Shown piece by piece: positions 32,654-43,727 of a DNA stretch of 64,000 nt. This stretch comes from Emiliania huxleyi CCMP1516. Its lineage: Eukaryota; Haptophyta; Isochrysidales; Noelaerhabdaceae. Positions within the stretch are counted from its first letter, which is position 1, and every line of letters begins with the position of its first letter. The notes beneath the pieces are model-generated. The model ran no database searches. It saw only the letters and a list, made by a program, of their open reading frames with translations, and was not told where the DNA came from. The position numbers and the translations under genes were made by a program. The stretch lies in NCBI RefSeq assembly GCF_000372725.1, contig NW_005195017.1:112921-176920 (forward strand). The letters are read 5' to 3'.

Positions 32654-34277
32654 ATGCGCGCCATCATGGCGCATGCGCAGGTGCTCGTCGCGGCTGCAGC
32701 CGCCGCACGCTCCGTGGAACGCGACGCCGCGCCATCGACGGCGCTCATGATGGTGAGTGTGTGTGCGCCGCACCTTGTGCCGTGCCCTGCCTCACGCGAG
32801 ATGCCCCCGTTCGCTGCGCGTGTGCGCCCATTGCAGGCGGACGAGGGCGCCGGGTTCAGCGTCGCGGCCAGCTCGACCGCCCTCGTCGCCGTCGGCGCGG
32901 CGGCCGCAGCGCCCAAGGTGCGCGCCACGCTTGTGCAGAGCCGCCCTTGCCGCACCGGCCCGCGCACCGGCCCTCGAAAGCTAGCTCAAAAGCTCAATCC
33001 TCTCCGCACCCGCGCGCGCGCAGGCCCCCGATGACGCGAGCGCCGACGACGAGGCGGTGCGCGCGCTCCTCGGTACGCAATTTGAGCGCGGCGACGCGGA
33101 GGACTACGTGCAGCTCAAGGACGTGGCGGCGCTGCTCGAGGCGCACCATCCCGACTGCCACGCGCGGCTGTACCTCAAGACGGGCACGCGCGTGCCGAGC
33201 AACGAGGCCCTGGCGGCGACGGTGTCGCGTGTGCTCGGCCGTAAGGTGCGCAACGAGCAGGTGACCTTGCCGGGCCAGGTGAAGGCGCGGGGCCCGATCC
33301 GGGGCTTTCGCAAGGTGTGTGGCCGACCCTGAGGCTACCCCGAGGCTACCCCGAGGCTACCCCGAGGCTACCCCGAGGTTTCGCCCCGTGGCGTCGGCCG
33401 GTGACGCTCCCAGTGCAGCTCTCCACGTGCTGAGCGCTCTGTTGTGTGCGTACGTGTGCGCCAGGTCGTCGCAGCCGCAGACGAAGCCGACGGAGCAGGC
33501 GGCGAGCCACGCGCGGCCAAGGCGCCGCGGCTCGACCCCGCCGTGGAGCTGGAGGCGCTCCGCCGGCGCGTGCACGCGCTCGAGCACGAGAACGAGCGGC
33601 TGCGCGGCGCGGCGGCGGGGGTGCTGGATGCGGCAGCGGCGGCGCGGAGCTCGCCCTCGAGCAGCGAGGGCACGGTCGACGCGCCGCGGCCGCTGCGCGG
33701 GCACGGCCTGCGCGGTGCGCAGATCCGCTGCCGGCCCTCGCACGACGTCGGCACGATCGTCGCACGATGCGAGGCCTTTGACCCGATCGGCGAGGCGTAC
33801 GCGCTGGTCGACGCGCGCGGGCGCCGCCACTCGGTGCGCCTGCACGGCCCGGGCAGCCTGCGCTTCGAGCTCGTTGCCGCGGCGCCGCGCTTTCGCATGC
33901 AGCGGGCCGTCGCGTGCAGCCTCTGTGAGGACGCCGGCGCGACGTGGCGCACCGCGTGCTGTCGACACGCCATCTGCGGGGCGTGCCTCGACGGCATCGA
34001 GAGGCAGCGCGCCGAGTTTGACCGCTCGGTCGCCATCGCGCCGCCGCCGAGTGGCCGAGCGTGCCCCTTTTGCGGTCAGGTCGACGAGGGGGGGATTTTT
34101 CAATCCAGGAGGGGCCTCAGTGGGGTGCAACAGGAAAGGGTATCCGCCGATCCATGCACCCCTCCTCATAGGACACCCTCCCAGACTCTTTCCCTGGGAC
34201 GTGGGCCGGAGACAGTAAGCTTAGAGGTACATAAAATCAAATACTACTCATCACGCGATTCGCAACTCCGTGCATAA
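32654..34277 (+). CDS. Coiled-coil/RING-finger protein, 4 exons
   Basis: Exons 32654-32752, 32837-32917, 33024-33314 and 33465-34277 join to 427 aa; all three introns are GT-AG and all exons resume with G. An acidic segment (residues ~65-150) has EDYVQLKDVAALLEAHHPD, a pattern reminiscent of small DNA-binding domains of viral and plasmid replication proteins, though only loosely. A Leu-heptad stretch (LEALRRRVHALEHENERLRG) predicts a coiled coil. The C-terminal half carries CSLCEDAG...ACCRHAICGACL...ACPFCG, the C-x2-C ... C-x-H-x2-C-x2-C ... C-P-x-C order of a RING finger, so E3 ubiquitin ligase activity is likely. The last ~60 residues after CPFCGQ run into a stretch of different composition; the natural end may be earlier. 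Intron 3 contains GGCTACCCCGA 11-mers (33322-33380). Confidence 0.75.
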
Positions 34278-37200
34278 TTTGGCTGTCGAGGATGCGGAGG
34301 TCGAGTCGATTTTTGTTAGAAGTAGGCCACTCAACTAAGGTATATCGACCTTCGAGCAAACGTCCCGCCATGTTGCGTTGGCCCGAAGAAAAGCGCGAAG
34401 GGCGAAAGTGGGTCGAACAGAACCTCCCTCCACAACCGTCGCCCACGTGAAAAACCGATCTTCCAGAGCGCAGAGGAGCGAGAGAAAGCCCTCGCCGTCT
34501 GAAGTTTAACGAGGGACTGGCATCGGTCACAAATCACTATGCACCCCTCGGCAATGCGCATCGCGTCCAAAGTACCTCGTGCACGCCCGGGTCCTTTTCG
34601 ATTACCCCAGCTTTGTAGTGATTCGCGACGATTCGTGCGACTCTGTGCTGTACAAGGCCGGTGCTACGCTGGATGAACACGAGCACAAACGTCCAGAGAA
34701 CGCCTGGGATAGGCATGGTGTGATGGGCACATATGACTTCGACACGAGGAGACTGCGCACGCTTCTTTTACAGCGCGGCTGCACGGTTGAATCGATCCAG
34801 CCGGTGAAAGATGGGCCGCACGGATTACGAGTCATCTTCATCAAGAAGGCCACACCTGCGATGCATGTGTAGCAATTGCGCGATCAATGAGGACCTGGCC
34901 ATGCAAATCTTTCCGATCGGATAGGCCTGGCACGCATGTGTATGTGGTCATTGTGGACGTATCAAGGCGCACCTCGACTCCACGAAGGGCATGCATGGGC
35001 TCTCGCATTCAGGCACGCCCTCAGGCGGGCCTCGGACGTGTGCCCATGTCCATGGCACTATGTAGATTGAACGGCGTCCTACATTCTATGAGAGATCTCT
35101 TCCATTATGGACAGAAGAGCCTGAGCTCTGGATAGACGTCTCGAGTGGTACTGTAGGCGTCCGAATTCGCTTGCAGTTGGATCCCTCGGAGGGTTGCGTC
35201 ATTTTGTGGTCGCGCCAATGAATAGCCCCTGATGGTGATCTTGGGACGATTACCACACACTAAACCGACTGTACCACGAGCAAGTAGCATGTTGAGATGT
35301 CTCCAGCGCACCAAAGATGAGCTTCTAACTCCACGCGGGCATACCCGAGAAATGATCAAAAGACGTTACAATCAGTAACCAGCCTCCGGCGGGGCCCCCC
35401 GCTACCATCCAAACCCGAGTACCGGTCTACTAATCATACATAGAGGCTCAAGTGTGACATAAGTCCACACACATTACGACATACACATGCACAAAGCAAA
35501 CTCTCACGACACACGGCAACCGGGTGGAGCGGCGGCGGCGGCGGCAGCAGCACGCGCGGGCGGACGGATTCGGACGGGGCGGAGCAGCAGCCGCCCAGGC
35601 GGCCGCTGCTCTGTCTGCCAGAGCGCGCCGTCTGCCTGCGCAGCTCGAGCGCGGTCAGGTGCAGCGAAGCGTGGCGGCGCGGGGAAGCGCGGCGCGGTGG
35701 TGGCGGCGGCGGCGGCAGCGGCACGCGCGGGCGGACGGATTCGGACGGGGCGGAGCAGCGACCACCTAGGCGGCCGCTGCTCTGTCTGCCAGAGCGCGCC
35801 GTCTGTGCGCAGCTCGAGCGCGGTCAGGTGCACAGGGAAGCGTGGCGGCGCGGGGAAACGCGGCGGCTCGAGCGCGGTCAGGTGCACAGGGAAGCGTGGC
35901 GGCGCGGGGAAACGCGGCGGCGGTGGCGAGCAGGCGAGCGGCCCGCGCGCGGCGAGGCGGACAGATGATCGGCAGGCGGGTGATGGGCCGGAGAGTGACC
36001 GCGCCCAGCGATCGGAGAAGACGAGCCGGTCGTCGCTCGGCCGCAGCTGACCTCGAAGGCGTGCGGAGCGCGACTGTCGGTGTCGGTGGGCGGCCGTCAT
36101 GTGGCGAGGAGGGAGGGCGACAAGTGCGCGTCGTACGGGTCGCTCTTCATCGGCCAGTCGAGCGGCACTCAAGTCGAGACCGAGCATGGGCGACGAAAGC
36201 CGGTGAGGCCGGCGAGATTCGTTGCGAGATACGGTTCGCGCCCAAACAAGTTTGGACGCTCTGGGGACGCGCCAAAAAACCAACTCGCTGGAAAGGGGGC
36301 TACTGGGGCGGCCAATTCACACCTCGCGGGACTACTTATGTTTTCGTAAACGTAGTCGTGGCCCCCCGCTACGTCGCACGACTGCGACTGGGTAGCGGGG
36401 GGCTAAAATCACCAGACACTGCATCACCATCAGCCACGGGGTCCACGCGTGCCTCGCTACGTATACGGCCACGTGTATCATCCCCAAGCGGCTACTATCA
36501 GTCTGCCATGCCCATATGCAATACAGAAGCGTTTGACACGGCCTGTAATCCCAATAGTGGCCGTGGCTCACGCGAGACGTTACATATTCGCCGATTGCAG
36601 CAGCTGCGAGCGGTGTCGGGCGGTACGATCGCACTATCAAACGCACCCAATATCCCGTCCGTAGCCCCGCATATCTGTGCCAAACCATCGAGAAGTTACG
36701 ACTTTGCATTTTTGCTGCAGCGCGCGGCCGCGGATGCGCCGGGCGAGGGCCACACGTGTGTCGTGCGCGCCAAGAGCGTCCCAGCGAGGCTCGGATCGAC
36801 CCACGCGAGCTGCACGGGTCATATTCCGGTGGCGTGTGTGCTATAATTGGCAGCTTACATGATGTCAGACGTTACAAATTTACGACCACACACAGCTGCG
36901 GACTGCGGACGCGGGTCGCGGGGTGCGGGGGGTCCTGTCGGGCCCCGTCCCCCGTCCCCCGTAACCCCGTACGAGAGGTACGATCGCACTAGGGCCGTTG
37001 GCAGCCCGGAAACGGGACATGCCATTGATACCACCCTCACGATCACTAACCTGGTCGATCAGACGCACCCAATATCCCATCCGGGGCCAGAGCGGAGACC
37101 GGAGTGCACAGACTGAGTCCTGACCGGAGACGGGGAGAGCGGCCCGGCCGGCTGCCGGCGCGGGCTGCCCCGTGCCCGTGCCGCGAGAAAGGGGGAAGGT

Positions 37201-37916
37201 GTTTATAATAAATTCATTGATAGGCTACGTATGACCAGCGCGGGTGGGTCGTGTAGACACCACCCGCGCGGGCCCAAGTCGAGATTTTGAGGGTGGAGAT
37301 GTGATGAGAGTGAGAGACGAATCACACTAACCCCCTCCCCCCCCCCCCCCCCCTCCGACGAAACGGCGGCTGTGGTGGCGGCTGAGCCTGCAACGCGCGG
37401 CTGCGGCAGGCGGCTGCGGCGGGCGGCTGCGGCGGCGGCGCGGCGGCTGCGGCGATCCGGCGGCGACGGTGATCCGGCGGCGGCGCGGCACGGCTCACGC
37501 GCGGCGGCATCGGCGGGGCGGCGACGAGGGCTGCGGCGGCAGCGGCGATGGCGGCGCCGAGGGTAGCTCGAGGGCGTCGAGGGCAGCGTCGAGGGCAGCG
37601 TCGAGGGCGGCGTCGAGGTTGGTGTCGGGGAGCGACGGTCGGGGGCAGCGGCGGAGGCCGCGACGCGTCGCAGCCGCCTGGCCCTTTCCATGTCCCTCCT
37701 CATCGCCTCCGTGGTGCCCATCTCGTCGTGCCGCACCCACGAGTCCTCCCAATCTCCCTCCCATTTGCACAGGTATTCCCACCAATGTGAAACCGGGCTT
37801 GAGCCGTCGTTTTCGTCTTGTCACTTTGTGTGGTTTCAGCATATGTGTACAGTGTACGTATTTTGTGTGGCACCACATAGTGTCCATACTCCATACAGCC
37901 CTCTAGTGGCGCGCGG
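34278..37916. repeat. Gene-poor island with tandem duplications
   Basis: No secure gene apart from the ORF at 34579. About 35525-35930 holds two ~180-bp tandem copies (containing CAGAGCGCGCCGTCTG) followed by two 50-bp copies. About 36350-36410 holds an inverted repeat of GGCCCCCCGCTAC. About 36620-36665 and 36970-37085 share TACGATCGCACT and ACGCACCCAATATCCC. About 37370-37470 is a CGGCTGCGG array and about 37566-37620 a GTCGAGGGCAGC array. The A/T level around 34,900-37,200 is visibly higher than in the flanks. Confidence 0.55.
34579..34872 (+). CDS. Orphan ORF, possible C-terminal fragment
   Basis: A 97-codon open frame whose sequence looks protein-like (SFVVIRDDSCDSVLYKAG, MGTYDFDTRRLRTLL, VESIQPVKDGPHGLRVIFIKK). 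I do not recognise a family. The visible start may not be the true N-terminus. It lies in a stretch with lower GC and different codon use from the neighbours. Confidence 0.4.
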   Translation: MHARVLFDYPSFVVIRDDSCDSVLYKAGATLDEHEHKRPENAWDRHGVMGTYDFDTRRLRTLLLQRGCTVESIQPVKDGPHGLRVIFIKKATPAMHV

Positions 37917-40550
37917 CTATACACAACGCTCGACGTAAGCAACTTCAACGTCCGCCCCAGCACGCGCCAGCACGTCGCACCAAGCGACCTGTGAGTCGCT
38001 CAGGCGGTCATTCGGCCCCTTGACCTCCACGAAACGCGCGGCAGCCGACGGCCGGTCCGCGAGGAGCAGCAGGTCTGGCGCGCCATGGCTGAAGCCCCCG
38101 TAGTCGTCGGCGAGCGCGCGGCAAATGGCAGCGACAACCCGCCCGCCGAGCGCGGTGGCCGTCCACTGGAGCAGCGGCAGGTCCAAGCGCGACCAGTCGA
38201 GGCCGATGCACTCCTCGCCGTAGTGGGCTGCGTGGGCGGCGGCCAGGCGAGCCGAGAGAGAGAGGTGGGCTCGTGGCGAGGCGACAGGAGTGTCCTGGGG
38301 CACGGTCCCGTCAAGCTGCTCGTCGGGCGCCGCGCTCTCGATTCGCTTCAGCAGCGCGCCAACAATGTCAGCACGGCGGCTCGCAAAGGAGCCGCAACCG
38401 GAGAGCAGATCGTCGGGCGCGTCTGAGGAGCTCGAGCCAAAGGCGCCGGGGAGCGGTGCGAACAATGCGTCCCACATCAGCAGGGCGAACAGGGAGAGGA
38501 AGAGCGCGTTCTCGAGGTGCACTCCTTTTGACCAAGGAGTGCCGCCCGCGCCGGACAGGTAGTGCAGCCGCACGTACTCCTCCACGCCGCGCGCGATCGA
38601 CCCGTCGGCCGCCCGCCAGCCCAGCCTCCGCCCCGCGTCGCCGCCATCCAGCACCTCGTCGCCGCGGAGGTGCACCTCCCGCGGCGCGGCGAGCGACGGG
38701 AGGGCGGGCCTCTTCCAGCGGCGGGGCGGCACGGCGAGCTTCTTGAGCACGCGGCGGACGGCCATCAGCTGCACGGCTCCCAGTTTTAACGCCTCTGTAC
38801 TGCTCCCGCCGCCGCTCGACTCGAGGAGCGAAGCGACGCTTGCGCTCGAGAGGTGGCCGTTGGCATCCAGGTGCGAGGTGTGCGCAGCCTCGCACAACCG
38901 GCAAGCCCTTTCTTGCTGCCCGGCCCTGTCGAGGTCCTTGACGCACTGCACAAAAAGGGCCGCGCGCCACCGCTGCGGCATCATCGAGTGCCCGATCGTG
39001 TCGCACAGCGCGCGCGCCGACGCGCCGTGCTCGCCCTGCCGCCGAAGCTGCGCGCAGCCGGCGGCAATCACGCGCCCGAGCACCGCGCACCAGGCTGGGG
39101 AGCGCCCCTCGCCGCCGCCGAGCAGCAGCGAGCGCGCCTCTTCGAGCGCGACCAGCATCGCGGGTGCGTCGCCCGTCCCCGCGCCGCCCTCGCCGCAGCA
39201 CGCAGCTTCGGCGCGCGCCGAGAGCTGCAGCGCGGCGGCGTAGCGGCGCAGCGCGAGCGGCGATGCGAAGCGGGGCGTGCGGGCCTCGGCTGCCGCCGCG
39301 AGCGCCGCCGCCGCGCCGAACCGCGCCGATGGGCTCAGGCCTGCGCCGCCGCGCAGCATGGCGGCCGCCTCGTCGGGCGCGTAGCCCGCCGCGCCGAAAA
39401 AGAGGATGCTGCCACGGTGCAGCGCGGCCGCGACGCTCGGCCTCATGCGGGCGCACGGGCAGAGGGCGCGAAGCAGCGGCGTCTTGAAGGCGTCGCCCCT
39501 CCGCCGGCCGAGGAGGGCGCAGAGCCGCTCCGCGAGAAGCTCGCGAGTGGCGGAGGCGGAGGCGGGAGGCGCGTCGAGGCGCACCTCCTCAAAGACGCGG
39601 CGCAGGGCGCGCGCCGACAGCTGCGAGAGGGGCGCGGCCAGCTGGGAAAGGGGCGTGGGCAGCGGAGAGCGCGCATCCAGCACCTCGATCAGGCCCGCCG
39701 CCGCCGCCGCCGCGGCCGCCGCCTCCGCCGCCCGAGCCGCCGCCGCGCGGGCGCAACTCTCGTCGCCTTCGCCCGCTGCTGCGTGCTCGCTGCCAGGGCG
39801 AAGCAGCAATTGCCACTCGCCCGGCGCGGCGAAGCAGCGCGCGACCGCATTGAGCGCCGCGGCGGGCGCGCCGTCGTCGTGGAGGGCGGCGATCGCCGCG
39901 ACGAGGCGCACGTCAGCGGGATCGAGGAGCGCTCTCAGCCCCTCGCCAGGGTCGAGCAAGCCGCGGGCGACGGCGGCAATGGCGGCGCCGGGCGCCCTGC
40001 TCGCAGGCCCTGCACGCTCTCCCAGCCACGCATTTCGGCGGCGCGGGTCGCAGCTGAGGTTGCTTCCCGCGCCAGGATGCGTATCGCCGCCGAGCCGGCT
40101 GCTGTGCTGCGGCATGAAGGGCGCCCTTGCCAGCACGAGCGGCCGCGCCGGCGACGCGGAGGCCGGCGCGCCGGCGCCAAAGGCGCGGGCGATGGGCGTG
40201 CTGAGCAGCGGCGAGGCCGGCGAGCCAAAGCTGAGCCGCGGCGAGGCGGAAGAGCCAAAGCTCAGCGGAGGAGGCGCCGCCGGCACGGCAGCGGCCACAG
40301 AGGGCGGCCGTGGCTGCTCAGCAGTTGCGGAGGGCGGCCGTGGCTGCTCAGCAGTTGCGGAGGGCGGCCGTGGCTGCGGCGTGGCTGGCGGTGGCGCGGC
40401 TGCGCACCTGTCTAGGTGCTCGTTGATGAAGTGGAGCGCGACGGAGCGCTTGCAGCACGGGCACTCTGCAAAGCGGGAGCCGGAGGAGGAGGCGGCGGAG
40501 CTGTCGCGAGCGTTTGAGCCCTGCACATTTTCGCGCGAGTTAAATCCGTT
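37917..40550 (-). CDS. FAN1: FAN1-type structure-specific nuclease
   Basis: An uninterrupted frame reaches from the stop at 37917 to 40877 (986 codons; human FAN1 is 1017). From N to C there is a UBZ4-type zinc finger (CPCCKRSVALHFINEHLDRC), a Pro/Ser-rich linker, a helical middle region, then the FAN1 nuclease segment (VHLRGDEVL, GVHLENALFLSLFALLMWDALF, EECIGLDWSRL), ending in the VRR-NUC domain with APDLLLL ... VEVKGPNDRLSDSQVAW. The PD and E-x-K residues are the catalytic set. It acts in interstrand cross-link repair and trims flapped DNA in the nucleus. The start is unsettled: codons upstream of ~40550 lie in sequence repeated inverted at 42450-42690, and no in-frame ATG occurs just before the zinc finger, so a 5' exon or a start at 40877 are both possible. 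Confidence 0.9.
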   Translation of the reverse strand, partial: NGFNSRENVQGSNARDSSAASSSGSRFAECPCCKRSVALHFINEHLDRCAAAPPPATPQPRPPSATAEQPRPPSATAEQPRPPSVAAAVPAAPPPLSFGSSASPRLSFGSPASPLLSTPIARAFGAGAPASASPARPLVLARAPFMPQHSSRLGGDTHPGAGSNLSCDPRRRNAWLGERAGPASRAPGAAIAAVARGLLDPGEGLRALLDPADVRLVAAIAALHDDGAPAAALNAVARCFAAPGEWQLLLRPGSEHAAAGEGDESCARAAAARAAEAAAAAAAAAGLIEVLDARSPLPTPLSQLAAPLSQLSARALRRVFEEVRLDAPPASASATRELLAERLCALLGRRRGDAFKTPLLRALCPCARMRPSVAAALHRGSILFFGAAGYAPDEAAAMLRGGAGLSPSARFGAAAALAAAAEARTPRFASPLALRRYAAALQLSARAEAACCGEGGAGTGDAPAMLVALEEARSLLLGGGEGRSPAWCAVLGRVIAAGCAQLRRQGEHGASARALCDTIGHSMMPQRWRAALFVQCVKDLDRAGQQERACRLCEAAHTSHLDANGHLSSASVASLLESSGGGSSTEALKLGAVQLMAVRRVLKKLAVPPRRWKRPALPSLAAPREVHLRGDEVLDGGDAGRRLGWRAADGSIARGVEEYVRLHYLSGAGGTPWSKGVHLENALFLSLFALLMWDALFAPLPGAFGSSSSDAPDDLLSGCGSFASRRADIVGALLKRIESAAPDEQLDGTVPQDTPVASPRAHLSLSARLAAAHAAHYGEECIGLDWSRLDLPLLQWTATALGGRVVAAICRALADDYGGFSHGAPDLLLLADRPSAAARFVEVKGPNDRLSDSQVAWCDVLARAGADVEVAYVERCV

Positions 40551-40636
40551 AAAGGCCCACTCCACGCCCCCTTTCGCCTTTGAGCAAGTGTGCACACTTG
40601 GCCGCCGCTGCCTCCTGAGCACCCCCACGCCGGTTG

Positions 40637-41617
40637 GGGCTGCTCTCCGCCCACCAGCCGGCCACAGGCCGCCACCCTGGCCGGCCGGCGTCGAGAGAAC
40701 GGCCAGACTCGACCGACCGGTGTCGCGCCGCTGCCTGCTTCTCGCGCCGCTGTAGCAGCGCCAGCGGCTCGGCCGCGCATCCTTCACACACGCCGCCACG
40801 ACCAAGCTGAGCGGGCCCAGTGTCGAGGTCTGGTGCGAGCTGCATGTGAGGGGCGGCTTTGGCCACAGCAGGTCCACCAGACGGATCTCAAAGCTTGCCG
40901 TCGGCGTGCTGTCGTGGCGAGAGCCGAGACCGCTGCAGAGGAGCCGAGTGCAGTGACGATCCAGAGGCTACCAGGGCCACCAAGTGGTAGCCCTTGCCCA
41001 TTCTGATCAGGGCTGTGCTTTGGTGGGGTTGTGTTTGAGCATGTGTGAAGTGGGAGTGCGTGCCGGCGGTGTCTGTGGGTGAAACGGGCGTGAGTGAGGC
41101 CGTAAGAGCCGTGGTATGAGCCAGAGTGGGCTTCATCACCCAAAATAAGGACGGTTTGGGACAGCTCAGACTTGGCACTGATGAGCCTGGGCCAGGAGGG
41201 CGACAGAGAAGGCGAGGTGGTGAGCTGGGAAGCCGCTTCATCGGCACCTGGACGTGTCGCGATGAACTGCCGAAAAGTACTATTTGCGGCTATTGCTCAA
41301 AACTTCGGGAGACAAGGCCTACATATTATGACTGAATCCTTGCGCCTGGTGCATGAGGGCTGCGGGTCGGGACATTTCACGGTCGGTGGCGCCGGTGTTG
41401 GCCTCCGGAAAGCCCTCGGAATCGCCTCGGATGGGGTCCACCGGAGACAATCTCGAGCCCTCTCCGTGGCATCACGAGCCGGTGTGAGCTTGCAGACCCA
41501 AGGTAAGTGCGGTCTGGGACGGCTTAGGCTTGCTACTGATGGGCCTGGGCCAGGAGGGCGACAGAGAAGGCGAGATGGTGAGCTGAGACGCTGGAGAGTC
41601 CGCGTGTGACCGTGTCG
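40637..41617 (+). repeat. Left arm of an inverted repeat beside the scaffold gap
   Basis: About 950 bp that reappear in reverse complement at 41735-42690, with scattered differences (for example near 41020 and 41095). An open frame (41172-41609, MALMSLGQEGDREGEVVSW...) occurs in both arms. It ends in AAGGTAAGTGCGG, which resembles a splice donor, so it may be a piece of a repeated gene or element. I cannot name it. Confidence 0.85.
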
Positions 41618-41717
41618 NNNNNNNNNNNNNNNNNNNNNNNNNNNNNNNNNNNNNNNNNNNNNNNNNNNNNNNNNNNNNNNNNNNNNNNNNNNNNNNNNNN
41701 NNNNNNNNNNNNNNNNN
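41618..41717. other. Assembly gap, exactly 100 N
   Basis: One hundred N. This length is commonly a placeholder for a join of unknown size. No sequence information is available. Confidence 0.99.
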
Positions 41718-41734
41718 GCACGAAGGGTTATTTC

Positions 41735-42690
41735 GGGCTCGGAGGACGGCTACTAGCCTTCTCTGTCGCCCTCCTGGCCCAGGCCCATCAGTAGCAGGCC
41801 CAAGCTGTCCCGAACCGCACTTACCTTGGGTCTGCAAGCTCACACCGGCTCGTGATGCCACGGAGAGGGCTCGAGATTGTCTCCGGTGGACCCCATCCGA
41901 GGCGATTCCGAGGGCTTTCCGGAGGCCAACACCGGCGCCACCGACCGTGAAATGTCCCGACCCGCAGCCCCTATGCACCAGGCGCAAGGATTCAGTCATA
42001 ATATGTAGGCCTTGTCTCCCGAAGTTTTGAGCAATAGCCGCAAATAGTACTTTTCGGCAGTTCATCGCGACACGTCCAGGTGCCGATGAAGCGGCTTCCC
42101 AGCTCACCACCTCGCCTTCTCTGTCGCCCTCCTGGCCCAGGCTCATCAGTGCCAAGTCTGAGCTGTCCCAAACCGTCCTTATTTTGGGTGATGAAGCTCA
42201 CTCTGGCTCATACCACGGCTCTTACGGCCTCACACACGCCTATTTCACCCACAGACACCGCCGGCACGCACTCCCACTTCACACACGCTCAAGCACAACC
42301 CCATCAAAGCACAGCCCTGCTCATAATTGACAAGGGCTACCACTTGGTGGCCCTGGTAGCCTCTGGATCGTCACTGCACTCGGCTCCTCTGCAGCGGTCT
42401 CGGCTCTCGCCACGACAGCACGCCGACGGCAAGCTTTGAGATCCGTCTGGTGGACCTGCTGTGGCCAAAGCCGCCCCTCACATGCAGCTCGCACCAGACC
42501 TCGACACTGGGCCCGCTCAGCTTGGTCGTGGCGGCGTGTGTGAAGGATGCGCGGCCGAGCCGCTGGCGCTGCTACAGCGGCGCGAGAAGCAGGCAGCGGC
42601 GCGACACCCGGTCGGTCGAGTCTGGCCGTTCTCTCGACGCCGGCCGGTGAGACTGACGGCCTGTGGCCGGCTGGTGGGCGGAGAGCAGCC
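41735..42690 (-). repeat. Right arm of the inverted repeat
   Basis: Reverse complement of 40637-41590 with a few percent differences by eye. The bases between the gap and 41735 do not match the left arm. Confidence 0.85.
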
Positions 42691-43727
42691 AGGAGGACTC
42701 CAGAGTAGCCAGCAACATGAAGCAACGGGAGAGCGCACAGCGAGCGCAAACACAGCTCTGAGAAGGGCGGGGAGTGCGCCTTTAAAATTGGCACGATTCT
42801 CTAGCCTCGCATGTCACTTCCTGTCGTCTGTTGTGTCGTTGTGCCCTTGTTTGTACTCTTGGCACCGTGGGGTGCTGGGGGGGGCGACAGGGAGGATGTG
42901 GCCTTGAGTTATGTGTGCGCCGACTCAGGGTGTGTGGCAGCCAGCTGGCTGTGTGTCTTGTGAGCTTGTTTGTGTCTGTGTGTCGCTCGTGCGTGTCGCC
43001 ATCATCTGTCCAGCGTCCACCCATAAATAAACCAACAGCCAAACCGCCGGGAAGGCAGTGACTCAAAGAGGTCGAGCCGCACTAGTGGGGTGTCTCCGAG
43101 CTTGCTGGAGCTCTGATGGACGGCCCTGACTATCCCTGGCTAGAGACGACGACGACGATACAGTTCATGATAAACAAACTTTAGTTTGTGCTAGTGAACT
43201 GAGGAGAAGCGGGTCGAGCCTCGGCGCAGAGGGCAGCCTAGCGGGCGGGAACCCTACCCCGCGCCCGCCGCTGCCCGCCGCTTTGTGCGCGGGACCTCCG
43301 AGCGCCACGAGGCTCCTGACACACAGCTCCCGACTAGCGTCGGCTCCTGCTCAGACAGGCGCCAATCGACCAGTTCTCAAGCGACCCACCACCATCCCTC
43401 ATCTACCGCCCGATCGAATCGCATTCGTCTCTTGCGAGTTCCTCTTGCTCCAAGAGGTTCCAGAGAACGGGGTAACTCTGAGCTCCCTCCGCGTACGCTA
43501 CGCTCCCTTCGGAGAGAGCCCCAGAGTCTTCCGCGCTCCGGATCCTCTTTAGCCAACCTCTGAGAGTTTGAGTGACTGGCTAGAGACGACGACGACGATA
43601 CAGTTCAGCCCTTACGCAGCTTTGTGCAGCGCAGCGCACGGGCCACGCCACACAAAGCCGACCCTCAGTCTGGCCAAGAGGCTGTCTGCGGAAGGCCTGG
43701 CAGCGCGTACTCGCCTCCTCCGCGGCC
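42691..43727. repeat. Dispersed repeat copy and 5' flank of the J-domain gene
   Basis: About 42790-43025 matches 51735-51965 in the opposite orientation (both contain GACACACAGACACAAAC and CAGCCAGCTGGCTGCC, strand adjusted). A 32-bp segment, CTGGCTAGAGACGACGACGA and 12 further bases, occurs at 43136-43167 and 43576-43607, flanking 408 bp. No gene is seen. Confidence 0.6.

Noticed and set aside
35504-36283. 259-codon minus frame
   Set aside because: It spans two tandem duplications, and its repeats in the protein simply mirror DNA repeats.
41618-41717. Frames of unknown residues across the N tract
   Set aside because: They are products of the gap and carry no information.
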